DNA of 64,000 bases, taken from contig NC_050102.1 in assembly GCF_902167145.1 (NCBI RefSeq), forward strand, positions 12,586,850-12,650,849, written 5' to 3'. A model generated the notes under the pieces. It was not told the DNA's origin and made no database searches. It saw nothing but the letters and a program-made list of their open reading frames with translations. The DNA comes from Zea mays. Lineage: Eukaryota; Streptophyta; Magnoliopsida; Poales; Poaceae. The first letter of the stretch is position 1; each line of letters begins with the position of its first letter. The position numbers and the translations under genes are program-made. Of the stretch, positions 23,487 through 33,447 are shown piece by piece.

Positions 23487-26180
23487 TTAGTTCTTGACTT
23501 TAGGTACCCAAACTGTTTTGGGTCCTTTGGCATTAGAAACAAGAACTTTGGGTACCCAAACACAAGTCTTGGAACCCTTGTGTTTGCCCCCAACAAACTT
23601 GGCAACGACCTTGCCGGATTTGTTAGTCAAAACATATGATGCATCAAAAGTCTTAAATGAAATGTTATGTTCATTTGATGCATTAGGAATTTTCTTCTTA
23701 GGCAACTTGGCATGGGTTGGTTGCCTAGAACTAGATGTCTCACCCTTATACATAAAAGCATAATTAGGCCCAGAGTGAGACTTCCTAGAATGAATTTTCC
23801 TAATTTTGCTCTCGGGATAACCGGCAGGGTACAAAATGTAGCCCTCGTTATCCTGAGGCATAGGAGCCTTGCCCTTAACAACGTTAGACAAGTTCTTAGG
23901 AGGGGCATTAAGTTTGACATTGTCTCCCCTTTGGAAGCCAATGCCATCCTTGATGCCAGGGCGTCTCCCATTATAGAGCATACTTCTAGCAAATTTAAAT
24001 TTTTCATTTTCTAAGTTATGCTCGGCAATTTTAGCATCTAGTTTTGCTATGTGATCATTTTGTTGTTTAATTAACGACATGTGATCATGAATAGCATTAA
24101 CATCAATATCTCTACATCTAGTGCAAATAGAAACATGCTCAACATTAGATGTAGAGGGTTTGCAAGATTTAAGTTCTACAACCTTAGCATGCAACATTTC
24201 ATTCTTAGTTCTAAGGTCGGAAATGGTAGTATTGCAAACATCAAAATCTTTAGCCTTAGCAATCAAATTTTCATTCTCTAATCTAAGGCTAGCAAGAGAA
24301 ATGTTTAATTCTTCAATCCTAGCAAGCAAATCATCATTATTATCTCTAGGATTAGGAATTAAAACATTACAAACATGAGAATCAACCTTAGCATTTAAAC
24401 TAGCATTTTTATTCCTAAGGTTGTCAATAATCTCACGGCATGTGCTTAGCTCACTAGACAACTTTTCACATTTTTCTACTTCTAGAGCATAAGCCTTTTT
24501 AACCTTAACATGTTTCTTGTTTTCTTTAATTAGACAATTCTCTTGGGAGTCCAAAAGGTCATCCTTTTCATGAATAGCACTAATCAATTCATTTAGTTTT
24601 TCTTTTTGCTCCATGTTAAGATTGGCAAAGAGAATACGCAAATTATCCTCCTCATCACTAGCATTATCATCACTAGACGATTCATATTTAGTGGAGGAGT
24701 TGGATTTAACCTTCTTCTTTTTGCCGTCCTTTGCCATGAGGCACTTGTGGCCGACGTTGGGGAAGAGAAGTCCCTTGGTGACGACGATGTTGGCGGCGTC
24801 CTCGTCGTCGGAGGAGTCGCTTGAGCTCTCGTCGGAATCCCATTCCCGACAAACATGGGCATCGCCGCCCTTCTTCTTGTAGTACCTTTTCTTCTCCTTT
24901 CTTCTCCCCTTCTTGTCATCGCCTCGATCACTGTCACTAGATATAGGACATTTAGCAATAAAATGACCGGGCTTACCACATTTGTAGCAAACCTTCTTGG
25001 AGCGGGACTTGTAGTCTTTCCCCCTCCTTTGTTTGAGGATTTGGCGGAAGCTCTTGATGACGAGCGCCATCTCCTCATTGTCAAGCTTGGAGGCGTCTAT
25101 TGGTTGTCGACTTGGTGTAGACTCCTCCTTCTTCTCCTCCGTTGCCTTGAATGCAACGGGTTGGGCTTCGGATGAGTCGCCAAGCTCGTTGATTTTCCTC
25201 GAGCCTTCTATCATGCACTCAAAACTTACAAAATGCCCGATAACTTCCTCGGGGGTCATTTTAGTATATCTAGGATTACCACGAATCAATTGAACTTGAG
25301 TGGGATTAAGAAAAATGAGAGATCTTAAAATAACATTTACCACTTCGTGGTCGTCCCACTTCTTGCTCCCGAGGTTGCGCACTTGGTTCACCAAAGTCTT
25401 GAGCCGGTTGTACATGTGTTGTGGCTCCTCCCCTTTGTGAAGCCGGAACCGACCGAGCTCCCCCTCGATCGTTTCCCGCTTGGTGATCTTGGTGAGCTCG
25501 TCTCCCTCGTGCGCGGTTTTGAGTACATCCCAAACCTCCTTGGCGTTCTTCAACCCTTGTACTTTGTTATATTCCTCTCTACTTAGTGAGGCGAGGAGTA
25601 TTGTTGTGGCTTGTGAGTTGAAGTGCTCGATTTGGGCCACCTCATCCTCATCATAGTTCTCATCCCCTACGGATGGTACCTGCGCACCAAACTCAACAAC
25701 ATCCCATATGCTTTTGTGGAGCGAGATTAGATGAAATCGCATTAAATCGCTCCACCTAGCGTAATCTTCACCATCAAAAGTTGGTGGTTTGCCTAATGGG
25801 ACGGAAAGTAAAGGTGTATGTTTGGAAATGCGAGGGTAGCGTAGGGGGATCTTACTATACTTCTTGCGCTCTTGGCGCTTAGAAGTGACGGAGGGCGCAT
25901 CGGAGTCGGAGGTCGATGTTGATGAAGTGTCGGTCTCGTAGTAGACCACCTTCCTCATCCTCTTGTGCTTGTCGCCTTTCCGATGCGGCTTGTGGGAAGA
26001 AGATTTTTCCTTCTTCTCTTTGTGGTGAGAAGAAGATTTCTTCTCCTTCCCTTTGTTGGAGGAGCTCTTCTTCTTCTCCCTCTTTTTGGTGCGGGACTCT
26101 TCCGATGAAGTGCTCCCGTAGCTTGTAGTGGGCTTTTCGCCGGTCTCCATCTCCTTCTTGGCATGATCTCCCGACATCAC
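23487..26180 (-). CDS. S1 Gag, 897 residues, intact
   Basis: A single uninterrupted frame from ATG at 26180 to TAA at 23487. The N-terminus is Lys/Ser-rich with repeated KEKKSSS runs. It is followed by the UBN2/retrotransposon Gag domain (PLGKPPTFDGEDYARWSDLM to TPEEVIGHFVSFE, about residues 120-325), a CCHC zinc knuckle CYKCGKPGHFIAKC near residue 400, an acidic serine stretch, and a long coiled-coil half (many LExEN and LNAKV heptad-like runs). Gag packages the element RNA in cytoplasmic particles; the long coiled-coil tail is typical of Sirevirus Gag. This is the only intact large coding region in the window. Confidence 0.92.
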   Translation of the reverse strand: MMSGDHAKKEMETGEKPTTSYGSTSSEESRTKKREKKKSSSNKGKEKKSSSHHKEKKEKSSSHKPHRKGDKHKRMRKVVYYETDTSSTSTSDSDAPSVTSKRQERKKYSKIPLRYPRISKHTPLLSVPLGKPPTFDGEDYARWSDLMRFHLISLHKSIWDVVEFGAQVPSVGDENYDEDEVAQIEHFNSQATTILLASLSREEYNKVQGLKNAKEVWDVLKTAHEGDELTKITKRETIEGELGRFRLHKGEEPQHMYNRLKTLVNQVRNLGSKKWDDHEVVNVILRSLIFLNPTQVQLIRGNPRYTKMTPEEVIGHFVSFECMIEGSRKINELGDSSEAQPVAFKATEEKKEESTPSRQPIDASKLDNEEMALVIKSFRQILKQRRGKDYKSRSKKVCYKCGKPGHFIAKCPISSDSDRGDDKKGRRKEKKRYYKKKGGDAHVCREWDSDESSSDSSDDEDAANIVVTKGLLFPNVGHKCLMAKDGKKKKVKSNSSTKYESSSDDNASDEEDNLRILFANLNMEQKEKLNELISAIHEKDDLLDSQENCLIKENKKHVKVKKAYALEVEKCEKLSSELSTCREIIDNLRNKNASLNAKVDSHVCNVLIPNPRDNNDDLLARIEELNISLASLRLENENLIAKAKDFDVCNTTISDLRTKNEMLHAKVVELKSCKPSTSNVEHVSICTRCRDIDVNAIHDHMSLIKQQNDHIAKLDAKIAEHNLENEKFKFARSMLYNGRRPGIKDGIGFQRGDNVKLNAPPKNLSNVVKGKAPMPQDNEGYILYPAGYPESKIRKIHSRKSHSGPNYAFMYKGETSSSRQPTHAKLPKKKIPNASNEHNISFKTFDASYVLTNKSGKVVAKFVGGKHKGSKTCVWVPKVLVSNAKGPKTVWVPKVKN

Positions 26181-26225
26181 TTCGAGCGGTTAGGCTCTAA
26201 TGAAGCACCGGCCTTTGATACCAAT

Positions 26226-27547
26226 TGATAGTCGCCTAGAGGGGGGGTGAATAGGGCGAAACTGAAATTTACAAATATAAACACAACTACAAGCCGGGTT
26301 AGCGTTAGAAATATAAACGAGTCCGAGAGAGGGCGCAAAACAAATCCCAAACGAATAATCAAGTGAGACACGGAGATTTGTTTTACCGAGGTTCGGTTCT
26401 TGCAAACCTACTCCCCGTTGAGGAGGCCACAAAGGCCGGGTCTCTTTCAACCCTTCCCTCTCTCAAACGGTCCCTCGGACCGAGTGAGCTTTCTCTTCTT
26501 AAATCAAAAGCCGGGAACAAAACTTCCCCGCAAGGGCCACCACACAATTGGTGCCTCTTGCCTTGATTACAATTGAGTGTTGGTCACAAGAGCAAGTGAG
26601 AAAGAAAGAAAGCGATCCAAGCGCAAGAGCTCAAATGAACACGGCAAATCACTCTCACTAGTGACTTAGGGTTTGTGTGGAATTGGAGAGGATTTGATCT
26701 CTTTGGGTGTGTCTAGAATTGAATGCCTAGCTCTTGTAAGTGGTTGAGAAGTGGAAGACTTGGATGCAATGAATGGTGGGGTGGTTGGGGTATTTATAGC
26801 CTCAACCACCAAATGTGACCGTTGGCTGGAGGCGTCTGCTCGATGGCGCACCGGACAGTCCGGTGCACACCGGACAGTCCGGTGCCCCTGCCACGTCATC
26901 ACTGCCGTTGGATTCTAACCGTTGGAGCTTCTGACTTCTGGGCCCTCCTGGGTGTCCGGTGCACACCGGACATGTACTGTTTGATGTCCGGTGCACCGGT
27001 ATGGGCATGTCTGACGTCTGCGCGCGCTGTGCGCGCATTAAATGCACCGCAGGGAGCCGTTGGCGCCGAAAAGAGCCGTTGCTCCGCTGGTACACCGGAC
27101 AGTCCGGTGCACACCGGACAGTCCGGTGAATTTTAGCGGAGCGGCTGCCACGCGAACCCGAGGCTGGCGAGTTCCGGAGACCGCGCTTCCTTGGAGCACC
27201 GGACATGTCCGGTGCACACCGGACAGTCCGGTGAATTATAGCGCGCCGGCTTCCGAGAAATCCCGAGAGTGAAGAGTTTAAGTCTGAGTCCCCTGGTGCA
27301 CCGGACAGGTACTGTTCACTGTCCGGTGGCACACCGGACAGTCCGGTGCCCCAGACCAGGGTTGCCTTCGGTTGCCCTTTTGCTCCTTTGTTGAATCCAA
27401 AACTTGGTCTTTTTATTGGCTGAGTGTGAACCTTTTACACCTGTATAATCTACACACTTGGGCAAACTAGTTAGTCCAATTATTTGTGTTGGGCAATTCA
27501 ACCACCAAAATTATTTAGGAACTAGGTGTAAGCCTATTTCCCTTTCA
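26226..27547 (-). repeat. S1 5' LTR (higher-coordinate copy)
   Basis: Almost identical to the 18830 copy; the G-run at 26241-26247 is 7 long against 10 in the other copy. The palindrome cluster CACCGGACAGTCCGGTG spans about 26848-27350. In element orientation this LTR carries the promoter. Confidence 0.95.
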
Positions 27548-27552
27548 GTATG

Positions 27553-27852
27553 CAGCAGGACGTTCAGCCTCCCATTTGTGCAGTTGGACCATCTACAGCA
27601 GGACTCAGCTCGTCGCGGTCGACGCGCGACACGTTTGAGAACGTGGCCCAGGACGACGACGACGATGACGACGACGCTGGCGCTGGCGCTGGCGCCGCAG
27701 GTCAGGTGGAGATTGGACCGTCTCAGTTGCAGGATGCTCCTACAACTCAGCCATCACAGCTGACACCACGTATAAGGCGTCCACGAGACCCTTACACTCC
27801 AGGCACCGACGCTCTTGGGGCCAAGGGCAAGGGTAAGACTAGGAGGAAATGA
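27553..27852 (+). pseudogene. MULE transposase C-terminal exon, part downstream of the insertion
   Basis: This is the continuation of the exon ending at 18829. Joining PVPR (codons before GTATG) to MQQDVQPPICAVGPSTAG restores the frame exactly once the Sirevirus and one GTATG copy are removed. The tail has a run of aspartates and glycine-alanine repeats and ends RPRDPYTPGTDALGAKGKGK followed by TRRK and TGA at 27850-27852. The basic end is typical of this MULE transposase group. Confidence 0.8.
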
Positions 27853-28020
27853 ATTGGACTTATGCTGGAGACTTATGCTGGAGACGTTGTAATATGAACT
27901 ATGTTATGTGTTTTGGACTTATGCTGGAGACGTTGTGATATGGACTGTGTGATTTGGACTTATGCTGGAGACGTTGTAATATGAACTATGTTATGTGTTT
28001 TGGACTATGTGTTGTGGAAC
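27853..28020. repeat. tandem repeats after the MULE transposase stop
   Basis: TTGGACTTATGCTGGAGACG occurs three times with a variable GTTGTAATATGAACTATG tail (starts near 27854, 27913 and 27953), plus a short internal duplication in the first copy. It lies in the presumed 3' UTR between the two convergent genes. Confidence 0.85.
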
Positions 28021-28293
28021 TTGTATTTTGGACTTTGTTTGTGGACATTGTATGAAGAACTATGTTCTGTGGATGTTTTTATATTCGATGTTATTTTGTG
28101 ATGTATTATATGTTGAAATGCTTATATGTCTTATAATATGTGATTATTTGAACTGTGGTTGTTAATAAAACAAGGGGAACTCTTGCAAAAAAATTTTGTG
28201 AACTTTAAAAAACATAATAAGCAATAAGTAACGCATCTTTAGAGTTCTAAATTATTTTTGATACGTAAATACTACATAATAGGCTACAATTCT
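28021..28293. other. intergenic region between the two convergent MULE genes
   Basis: AT-rich with no ORF. It probably contains both polyadenylation regions. Confidence 0.5.
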
Positions 28294-30076
28294 TCAGTCT
28301 GAATCACAATCTATGAGTAACTCATCTTCGGAGTCATCCGTCGCGCAATCCTCAACAACAACCTCATTCCACTTGCTGCATTGTCCTGCATCACACTTCT
28401 CACCAGTTTTTTTGTAATAATTGGCTTCTGCTTCATCTGCAGCTTGGGAGAATAACTCATCCTCAGCCTCAGCCTCATCAGCCTTCTTCTTGTAATAAGC
28501 TGCCTCTACCTCTGCGGCGGCCTGTGACATAAACTCATCCTCTTCCTCTTGAGCACGTAATCCTGCCTCAGCTAGTTCGATGAGCTCACTCAACCTTGAC
28601 GTGTCATCCTCCTCTTCTTCATGTAATCCTGCCTCTGCGAGGGCGATAAGCTCACTCAATCTACATGTGTCGTCGTCCTCCTCCTCCATCAGCTCAACCG
28701 TTGCCATTTTATCCTGAACATATCTCGCATGCGCCTCATCGGCCAAATAGTTTACGCCGCTTCCAATCTCTGCAAATATAATGAGAAAATTAAGTTAGCA
28801 AAGTCAGGATAAATAAATTGTACTAACATAATTATAATATCATTTATCTCACTTACTTCCCTTGAGGCGATCAGCAAGATTATCCAACATCTGTTTCTCG
28901 GCTTGAGCCGCTTCCCATTCCCTTGCATCCTGTGCTCTCTTCTCATCTGCCGCCTTCAACCTCCTATACTCTGCACGCTTCGGGCTATCATAAAAGGCAG
29001 ATTTTGCTTCCCTACGCATGTCGCGTATGCGATCGTTAATGTACGAATCAACGAGTCAAGATCCACAACGCATCTTCTGTCCCATTATTCTCTTGGACTC
29101 TATTGTGCGCATCACCTCTCCTTTGTCGTCGTAACTCTCCCAACTGCATTTCCTCGTCTCCTACAAAAAAATAGTAAGTACCGCTATAACATTACATCTG
29201 GTGCAAAAAAAATACCAACCTCATCGTAATCGACCATATGTCCACAAAAATATCCAACACCAAGCTCCGAAGGAACTAATCCATACTTAGCTTCAATACC
29301 ACATTTGCAGAGTACTGGATCAAATTTGACCTCTTCTGCCGCCCACCCCATGTATCTCTTTTCCTTTACCTCTGGCTCTGGCCAATGGGACAAAGGACCA
29401 TACAACCACTCTCTGAAACGACACTTACGCCACCCGTATGGCTGCAAGAGAAAAAATTAGTAATTTATTGTAAATAAAAACTAGTTTATACATTTAGCGT
29501 ATCAATGGGCTCACATAATCAATGTTCGGACAACAGAACTGCTTGTCATAGTCTTCGTCGATGACAGCACGGTCTCCACAATCGCATCGAGGCGGTGAGT
29601 CCATCCGTCTTTCTGTTGCTACCTCCTTCTCCTCATCCGTCATTGGTGGAGGATTCGGGGGAGGAGGTACCCAACGCTTAAAACGCTCATGACTGGTCTT
29701 TCCACTCAACCAATTAACGAAAAGAAGATATCGAGGGTCAAATTTATCAGGACCATCGATCCACTGGAAAAAGAAACACCTCTCATGTCCCTAAAATAAT
29801 GGAAAGATGCACTATTACATATCTACAAAAAAATGAATGCAAACAAAATTAAGTGATAAGTCATAAGCTACGTACGTCCAAAGTGCCACAAAGGTAGTAG
29901 CAGCGAGCAGCCGTGTCTGGATGTTGTGATTGATGTACCCAAGCCAGTCTGCCACAGTCACAGTTAGGCACGGGGAGTTCAGGAGGAACAGGAGCATCCT
30001 TACTAGATACGTCTGGATATAACTCCCGAGGACGACCTCTCTTCTGCCACAACGCCTCTCGGTACATGTCTTTCAT
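28294..30076 (-). pseudogene. MULE second gene: protein with three GRF-like zinc fingers and acidic repeat tail
   Basis: Five coding exons on the - strand: 30076-29876, 29790-29515, 29441-29220, 29160-28857 and 28769-28294. All have AG/GT borders and consistent phases, giving 492 codons with one internal TGA (29058-29056, CGA-type position). Finger 1: CDCG..RCYYLC..ERCFFFQWID. Finger 2: CDCG..FCCP..KCRFREW. Finger 3: CKCG..GYFCG..KCSWESY. This is the CxCG / FxC / C-F-x-W pattern of GRF zinc fingers, which bind single-stranded nucleic acid in other proteins. A helical basic region follows, then a Glu/Asp-rich tail with two repeats of RLSELI.LAEAGL. I do not recognise it as MURB. Role in transposition is inferred from position only. 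Confidence 0.75.
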
Positions 30077-30224
30077 CTAATAAACGATTATAATTATCAC
30101 TTATACCTAATATGCTTTATAATAAGTTTACACAAACTAATAATCGAAATGATAATATAATAGGTGTATACAAATTATTAAACTAAAAACCTAATATACA
30201 AAACGAATCAGTTTGAAATCATAC

Positions 30225-30300
30225 CTTGGTCTACGAAGTGAACCAACTCAAATCTTTGAATCCAGGAAATTTTTACGAAGTTTGGAAATGGGATGAAATG
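30225..30300 (-). other. predicted non-coding first exon of the GRF-finger gene
   Basis: The run ends ..GTAGACCAAG before GTATGA at 30224, a good splice donor. The next acceptor (TTTATTAG, just above 30076) joins directly to ATG. The exon contains no ATG, which supports the start at 30076. Its 5' limit is only estimated from the TATA box. Confidence 0.5.
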
Positions 30301-30327
30301 AGCTGCTCTCGGCCAGCCGCGCGTGCG

Positions 30328-30335
30328 TTTTTATA
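30328..30335 (-). promoter_or_regulatory. TATA box of the GRF-finger gene
   Basis: On the - strand the bases read CTATAAAAA. It lies about 30-35 bp ahead of the presumed transcription start and just inside the right terminal inverted repeat, as expected for a TIR-driven MULE gene. Confidence 0.6.
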
Positions 30336-30344
30336 GGAATTCGT

Positions 30345-30596
30345 AGCTCGGCGCCAAGATCTGTGGCGCCGAGCTACGAGGCCGCGCCGCCGCCACGTCA
30401 GCGCCAGGTCAGCCCTGGACGCAGCTAGCCGTTGCGGCCACGTCACAGCTCGGCGCCATAGGCTGTGGCGCCGAGCTGTGTTAGCTCGGCGCCACAGCCT
30501 ATGGCGCCGAGCTAAGGGTCCAAAACTGCATTTAAAATTTTTTTAGGTCTAAACGTGAATTTATTTCTGTTTAAGGGCTAAAATACAAAAAATGCG
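30345..30596 (-). repeat. MULE right terminal inverted repeat
   Basis: Pairs with 15212-15421. It carries three AGCTCGGCGCCA..TGGCGCCGAGCT palindromes at about 30345-30374, 30447-30477 and 30483-30512. A ~70-bp G/C-rich insertion separates the first from the second compared with the left repeat. Confidence 0.85.
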
Positions 30597-30737
30597 GACG
30601 CGCCGCCCAGTCTGTAGGTATTAAGGTATGTAGCGGCGCTCGGCTTCGTTTTCTTCGCTAGAGACCCGGATTATGCCTTGTGCTAACCGTGCTTCCCGTT
30701 GTTTGTGTGCAGAACAGCCGGCGAGTTAACAATCAAA

Positions 30738-33447
30738 ATGAAGAAGAGACACAGAACATTGCAATCATTTTTTCTCCAGCTCTCACACCCGTCGTGCCTA
30801 ATGTGCAGCCAAGATCAAACCTCAATTCTCAACCAACAGTGGAAACCGGAACCAGTAACAATCAAGCCCAAGAAATTGCAACCGAGGAGGCTATTGTTGA
30901 GGCAGTAGTAAATCCAACTTCACATGAACAAGAGCAAGAGCAAGAAATTCCACCTTCTAAGCAGGTATTCGATATAGTTGCTGATTCTGGGCTTAGAAAA
31001 CCAATTGATGAATACGATGTTAACATCAGAGATGCAGTTAGAAGAGAGTATTTGTTACAGGGTCCATGTCAACCAATTGGCCATATATATCCTAAAAAAA
31101 GATGGGAGACCGACAAAGAAGTTTTCATGATTCATGGTTCAAGAACCATAATTGGTTAGAGTATAGTGTTACCAAAGATGCTGCCTTCTGTTTTTACTGT
31201 TATCTATTCAAACAACAAAGACATGAAAATTTTGGTATTGATGCATTCACAAGCAAGGGTTTTTGTAATTGGAAGAATGCAACAAAATCGTTTGTTGAGC
31301 ATGTTGGGAAGGTGGATAGCTTGCATAATAAAGCTAGGAAACATTGTGAGGATTTTAGAAATCAAAGGCAAAGTGTTGGACACGCAATGGCAAGTGGTTC
31401 TAAGAAGCATGAAGAAGAATATTTGAATCGAATCACTATAATGTTGAGTATCGTGAGATTTCTTTTGTTGCAAGCTCTTGCCTTTCGTGGTCATGATGAG
31501 TCTTCTACCTCTTGCAATAAGGGAAACTTTCTTGAATTTGTTGATTGGTTTAGAAAGAGGAGTAAAGCTGTTCAAAACCTTCTTGGTGATTCTCCTGCTA
31601 ACCATTTATTGACTTCACCAAAAATACAAAAGCAACTGTGTGAGGCTTGTGCAAAAGAGACCTCCAAAGCTATTTTATATGATATTGGGGAGAAAAATTT
31701 CTCCATTCTTATTGATGAGTCTCGGGATGCCTCTATAAAAGAGCAAATGGCTATTATTGTGAGGTTAGCATTTTATTTAAGCAACAAGTGTACATGTTTT
31801 GTGATTTAATTGGCTTCTATGTGTTGTGATATAGGTATGTGAACAACAAAGGCTATGTCATCGAAAGATTTTTGGGAATTCAGCATGTTCCGGACACTTC
31901 TTCAATAGCTCTAAAGGAAGCTTTGGACTCTATGCTTCTCAGTCATGGTTTATCGATACATAAAATACGAGGGCAAGGCTATGATGGGGCATCAAATATG
32001 AGAGGTGAATTCCATGGGCTACAACGACAGGTATTGGATGAAAATCCCTATGCATTTTATATACATTGTTTTGCCCATCAATTGCAATTAGTGGTTGTTG
32101 CTGTTGCCAAATGTTGCCCTTCTATCACGGATTTTTTTACCTATACCACATTAATTGTTAACACTGTCAATGCATCTTGTAAGAGACATGATCAGTTGGC
32201 CCAAGAACATCATGACAACCTTGTGCATAGTTTAGAATTGGGTGAAATTTTTTCTGGAAGAGGGAAAAACCAAGCAAGTAATCTTGCAAGGCCTGGGGAC
32301 ACTCGATGGGGATCACACCACAAAACATTGTGTCATCTTCATTATATGTGGAAAGCAGTCTTAGAGGTATTAGAGAATATATGTCAAGATGGTCCTAGTT
32401 CTCAAAGAACTACTGCATCTGGTTTGCTAAAACAAATGGAGACTTTTGAGTTCGTGCTTATTATGCATTTTGTTATCAAATTATTGGGTAAGACTAATGA
32501 TTTATCCCAATGCTTGCAAAAGAAAGATCAAAATATTGTTCGTGCCATAGGACTGATTGATGCCACATTGCAACAAATTGATGAAGTTAGACAACATGGA
32601 TGGGAAGATCTATTTGAGGATACAAAATCATTTTGCATTCAATATAATATCATTGTGCCAAACATGTTGGATACAACCACTGCTAGAGGTCGCTCAAGAG
32701 GGCGTGGAGGTCAGTTGATAACTTACCATCATCACTTGAAACATGAAATATTTAATGTGGTGCTTGACCAACTTATTGTGGAGTTCAACAACCGTTTTGG
32801 TGAAAGATCTACCCAATTATTGAGATGCATTGCCTGCCTTGATCCAAGAAATTCTTTTGCCAATTTTGATGGAGATAAGTTAATTGAGCTTGTTAAATTG
32901 TATGATGCGGATTTCTCTACATATGATTGCATAGTATTGAAAGACCAACTTGAGATATTCATTATTGATATGAGAGCTGATCCAGATATTCTAAGTTGCA
33001 ATGACCTAGGTGATCTTGCTGTGAGAATGGTTTAGAGTGACAGGCATGTTGTCTTTCCATTTGTATATCGTCTCATTGAATTAGCTTTGATTTTACCAGT
33101 GGCAATAGCATCTGTGGAGAGAGCTTTCTCATCTATGAATATCATTAAAATTGAGTTGCGGAATAAGACAGGAGACAAATGGCTTAACCATCGTATGGTG
33201 TGTTATATTGAGAGGGATATATTTACAAGCATTGAGGATGCAAAGATATTGGATTATTTTCAAGGCATGAGAACCCGCAGGGTGAATCTACCTCGTACTA
33301 GTGGTATGTACCAATTACTAATATTATTAAATTTATTCAACATTACCTTTCAAGTCGCGTTCTTAATATGATTTTCTTCAAGGTGCTGGAGCAAGAAGCA
33401 CTGATGTTGATGTTGACATGATACATTTTAGAGGAGCTACATCATAA
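30738..33447 (+). pseudogene. hAT transposase (TTF zinc finger, DUF4371, hAT dimerisation)
   Basis: Exons are 30738-31763, 31835-33303 and 33383-33447. The start reads MKKRHRTLQSFF. A TTF-type zinc-finger region follows (WLEYSVTKDAAFCFYCYLFK), then the DUF4371/RNase H-like catalytic region (SILIDESRDASIKEQMAIIV; GQGYDGASNMRGEFHGLQ; HCFAHQLQLVVVAVAKCC), and the C-terminal hAT dimerisation domain (LPVAIASVERAFSSMNIIKI). Family members run 700-800 residues, similar to this. Damage: a frameshift in the T-run near 30768, another near 31105-31130, and a TAG at 33033-33035 where relatives have Gln. The product is nuclear and would cut and join element ends if intact. Confidence 0.9.

Larger units (their letters stand above)
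18830..27547 (-). mobile_element. Sirevirus (Ty1/copia) LTR retrotransposon S1, Ji/Opie-like, very young
   Basis: LTRs are at 18830-20154 (1325 bp) and 26226-27547 (1322 bp). The 5-bp duplication GTATG lies on both sides (18825-18829 and 27548-27552). Comparing the LTRs by eye I find only three substitutions plus a 3-base length change in a G-run, so the insertion is very recent. The primer-binding site (complement of TGGTATCAAAGGC, about 26211-26223) fits initiator tRNA-Met, and polypurine tracts sit next to the left LTR. The - strand encodes long gag and pol frames. pol ends before RNase H, so the element is internally deleted. It inserted in a MULE transposase exon. Confidence 0.95.
15212..30596. 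mobile_element. MuDR-like (MULE) element with two convergent genes
   Basis: Both ends carry long inverted repeats (about 210-260 bp) starting ATTTTTTGT.TTTTAGCCC and containing GTTTGGACC plus copies of a 30-bp palindrome. The 12-mer GACGCGCCGCCC flanks both ends (15200-15211 and 30597-30608), covering the usual 9-11-bp MULE duplication; the exact end may shift by a few bases because of this repeat. Without the inner Sirevirus the element is about 6.7 kb. A MURA-like transposase reads rightward from the left end, and a second gene with GRF-like zinc fingers reads leftward from the right end. This is the layout of MuDR. Confidence 0.9.
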
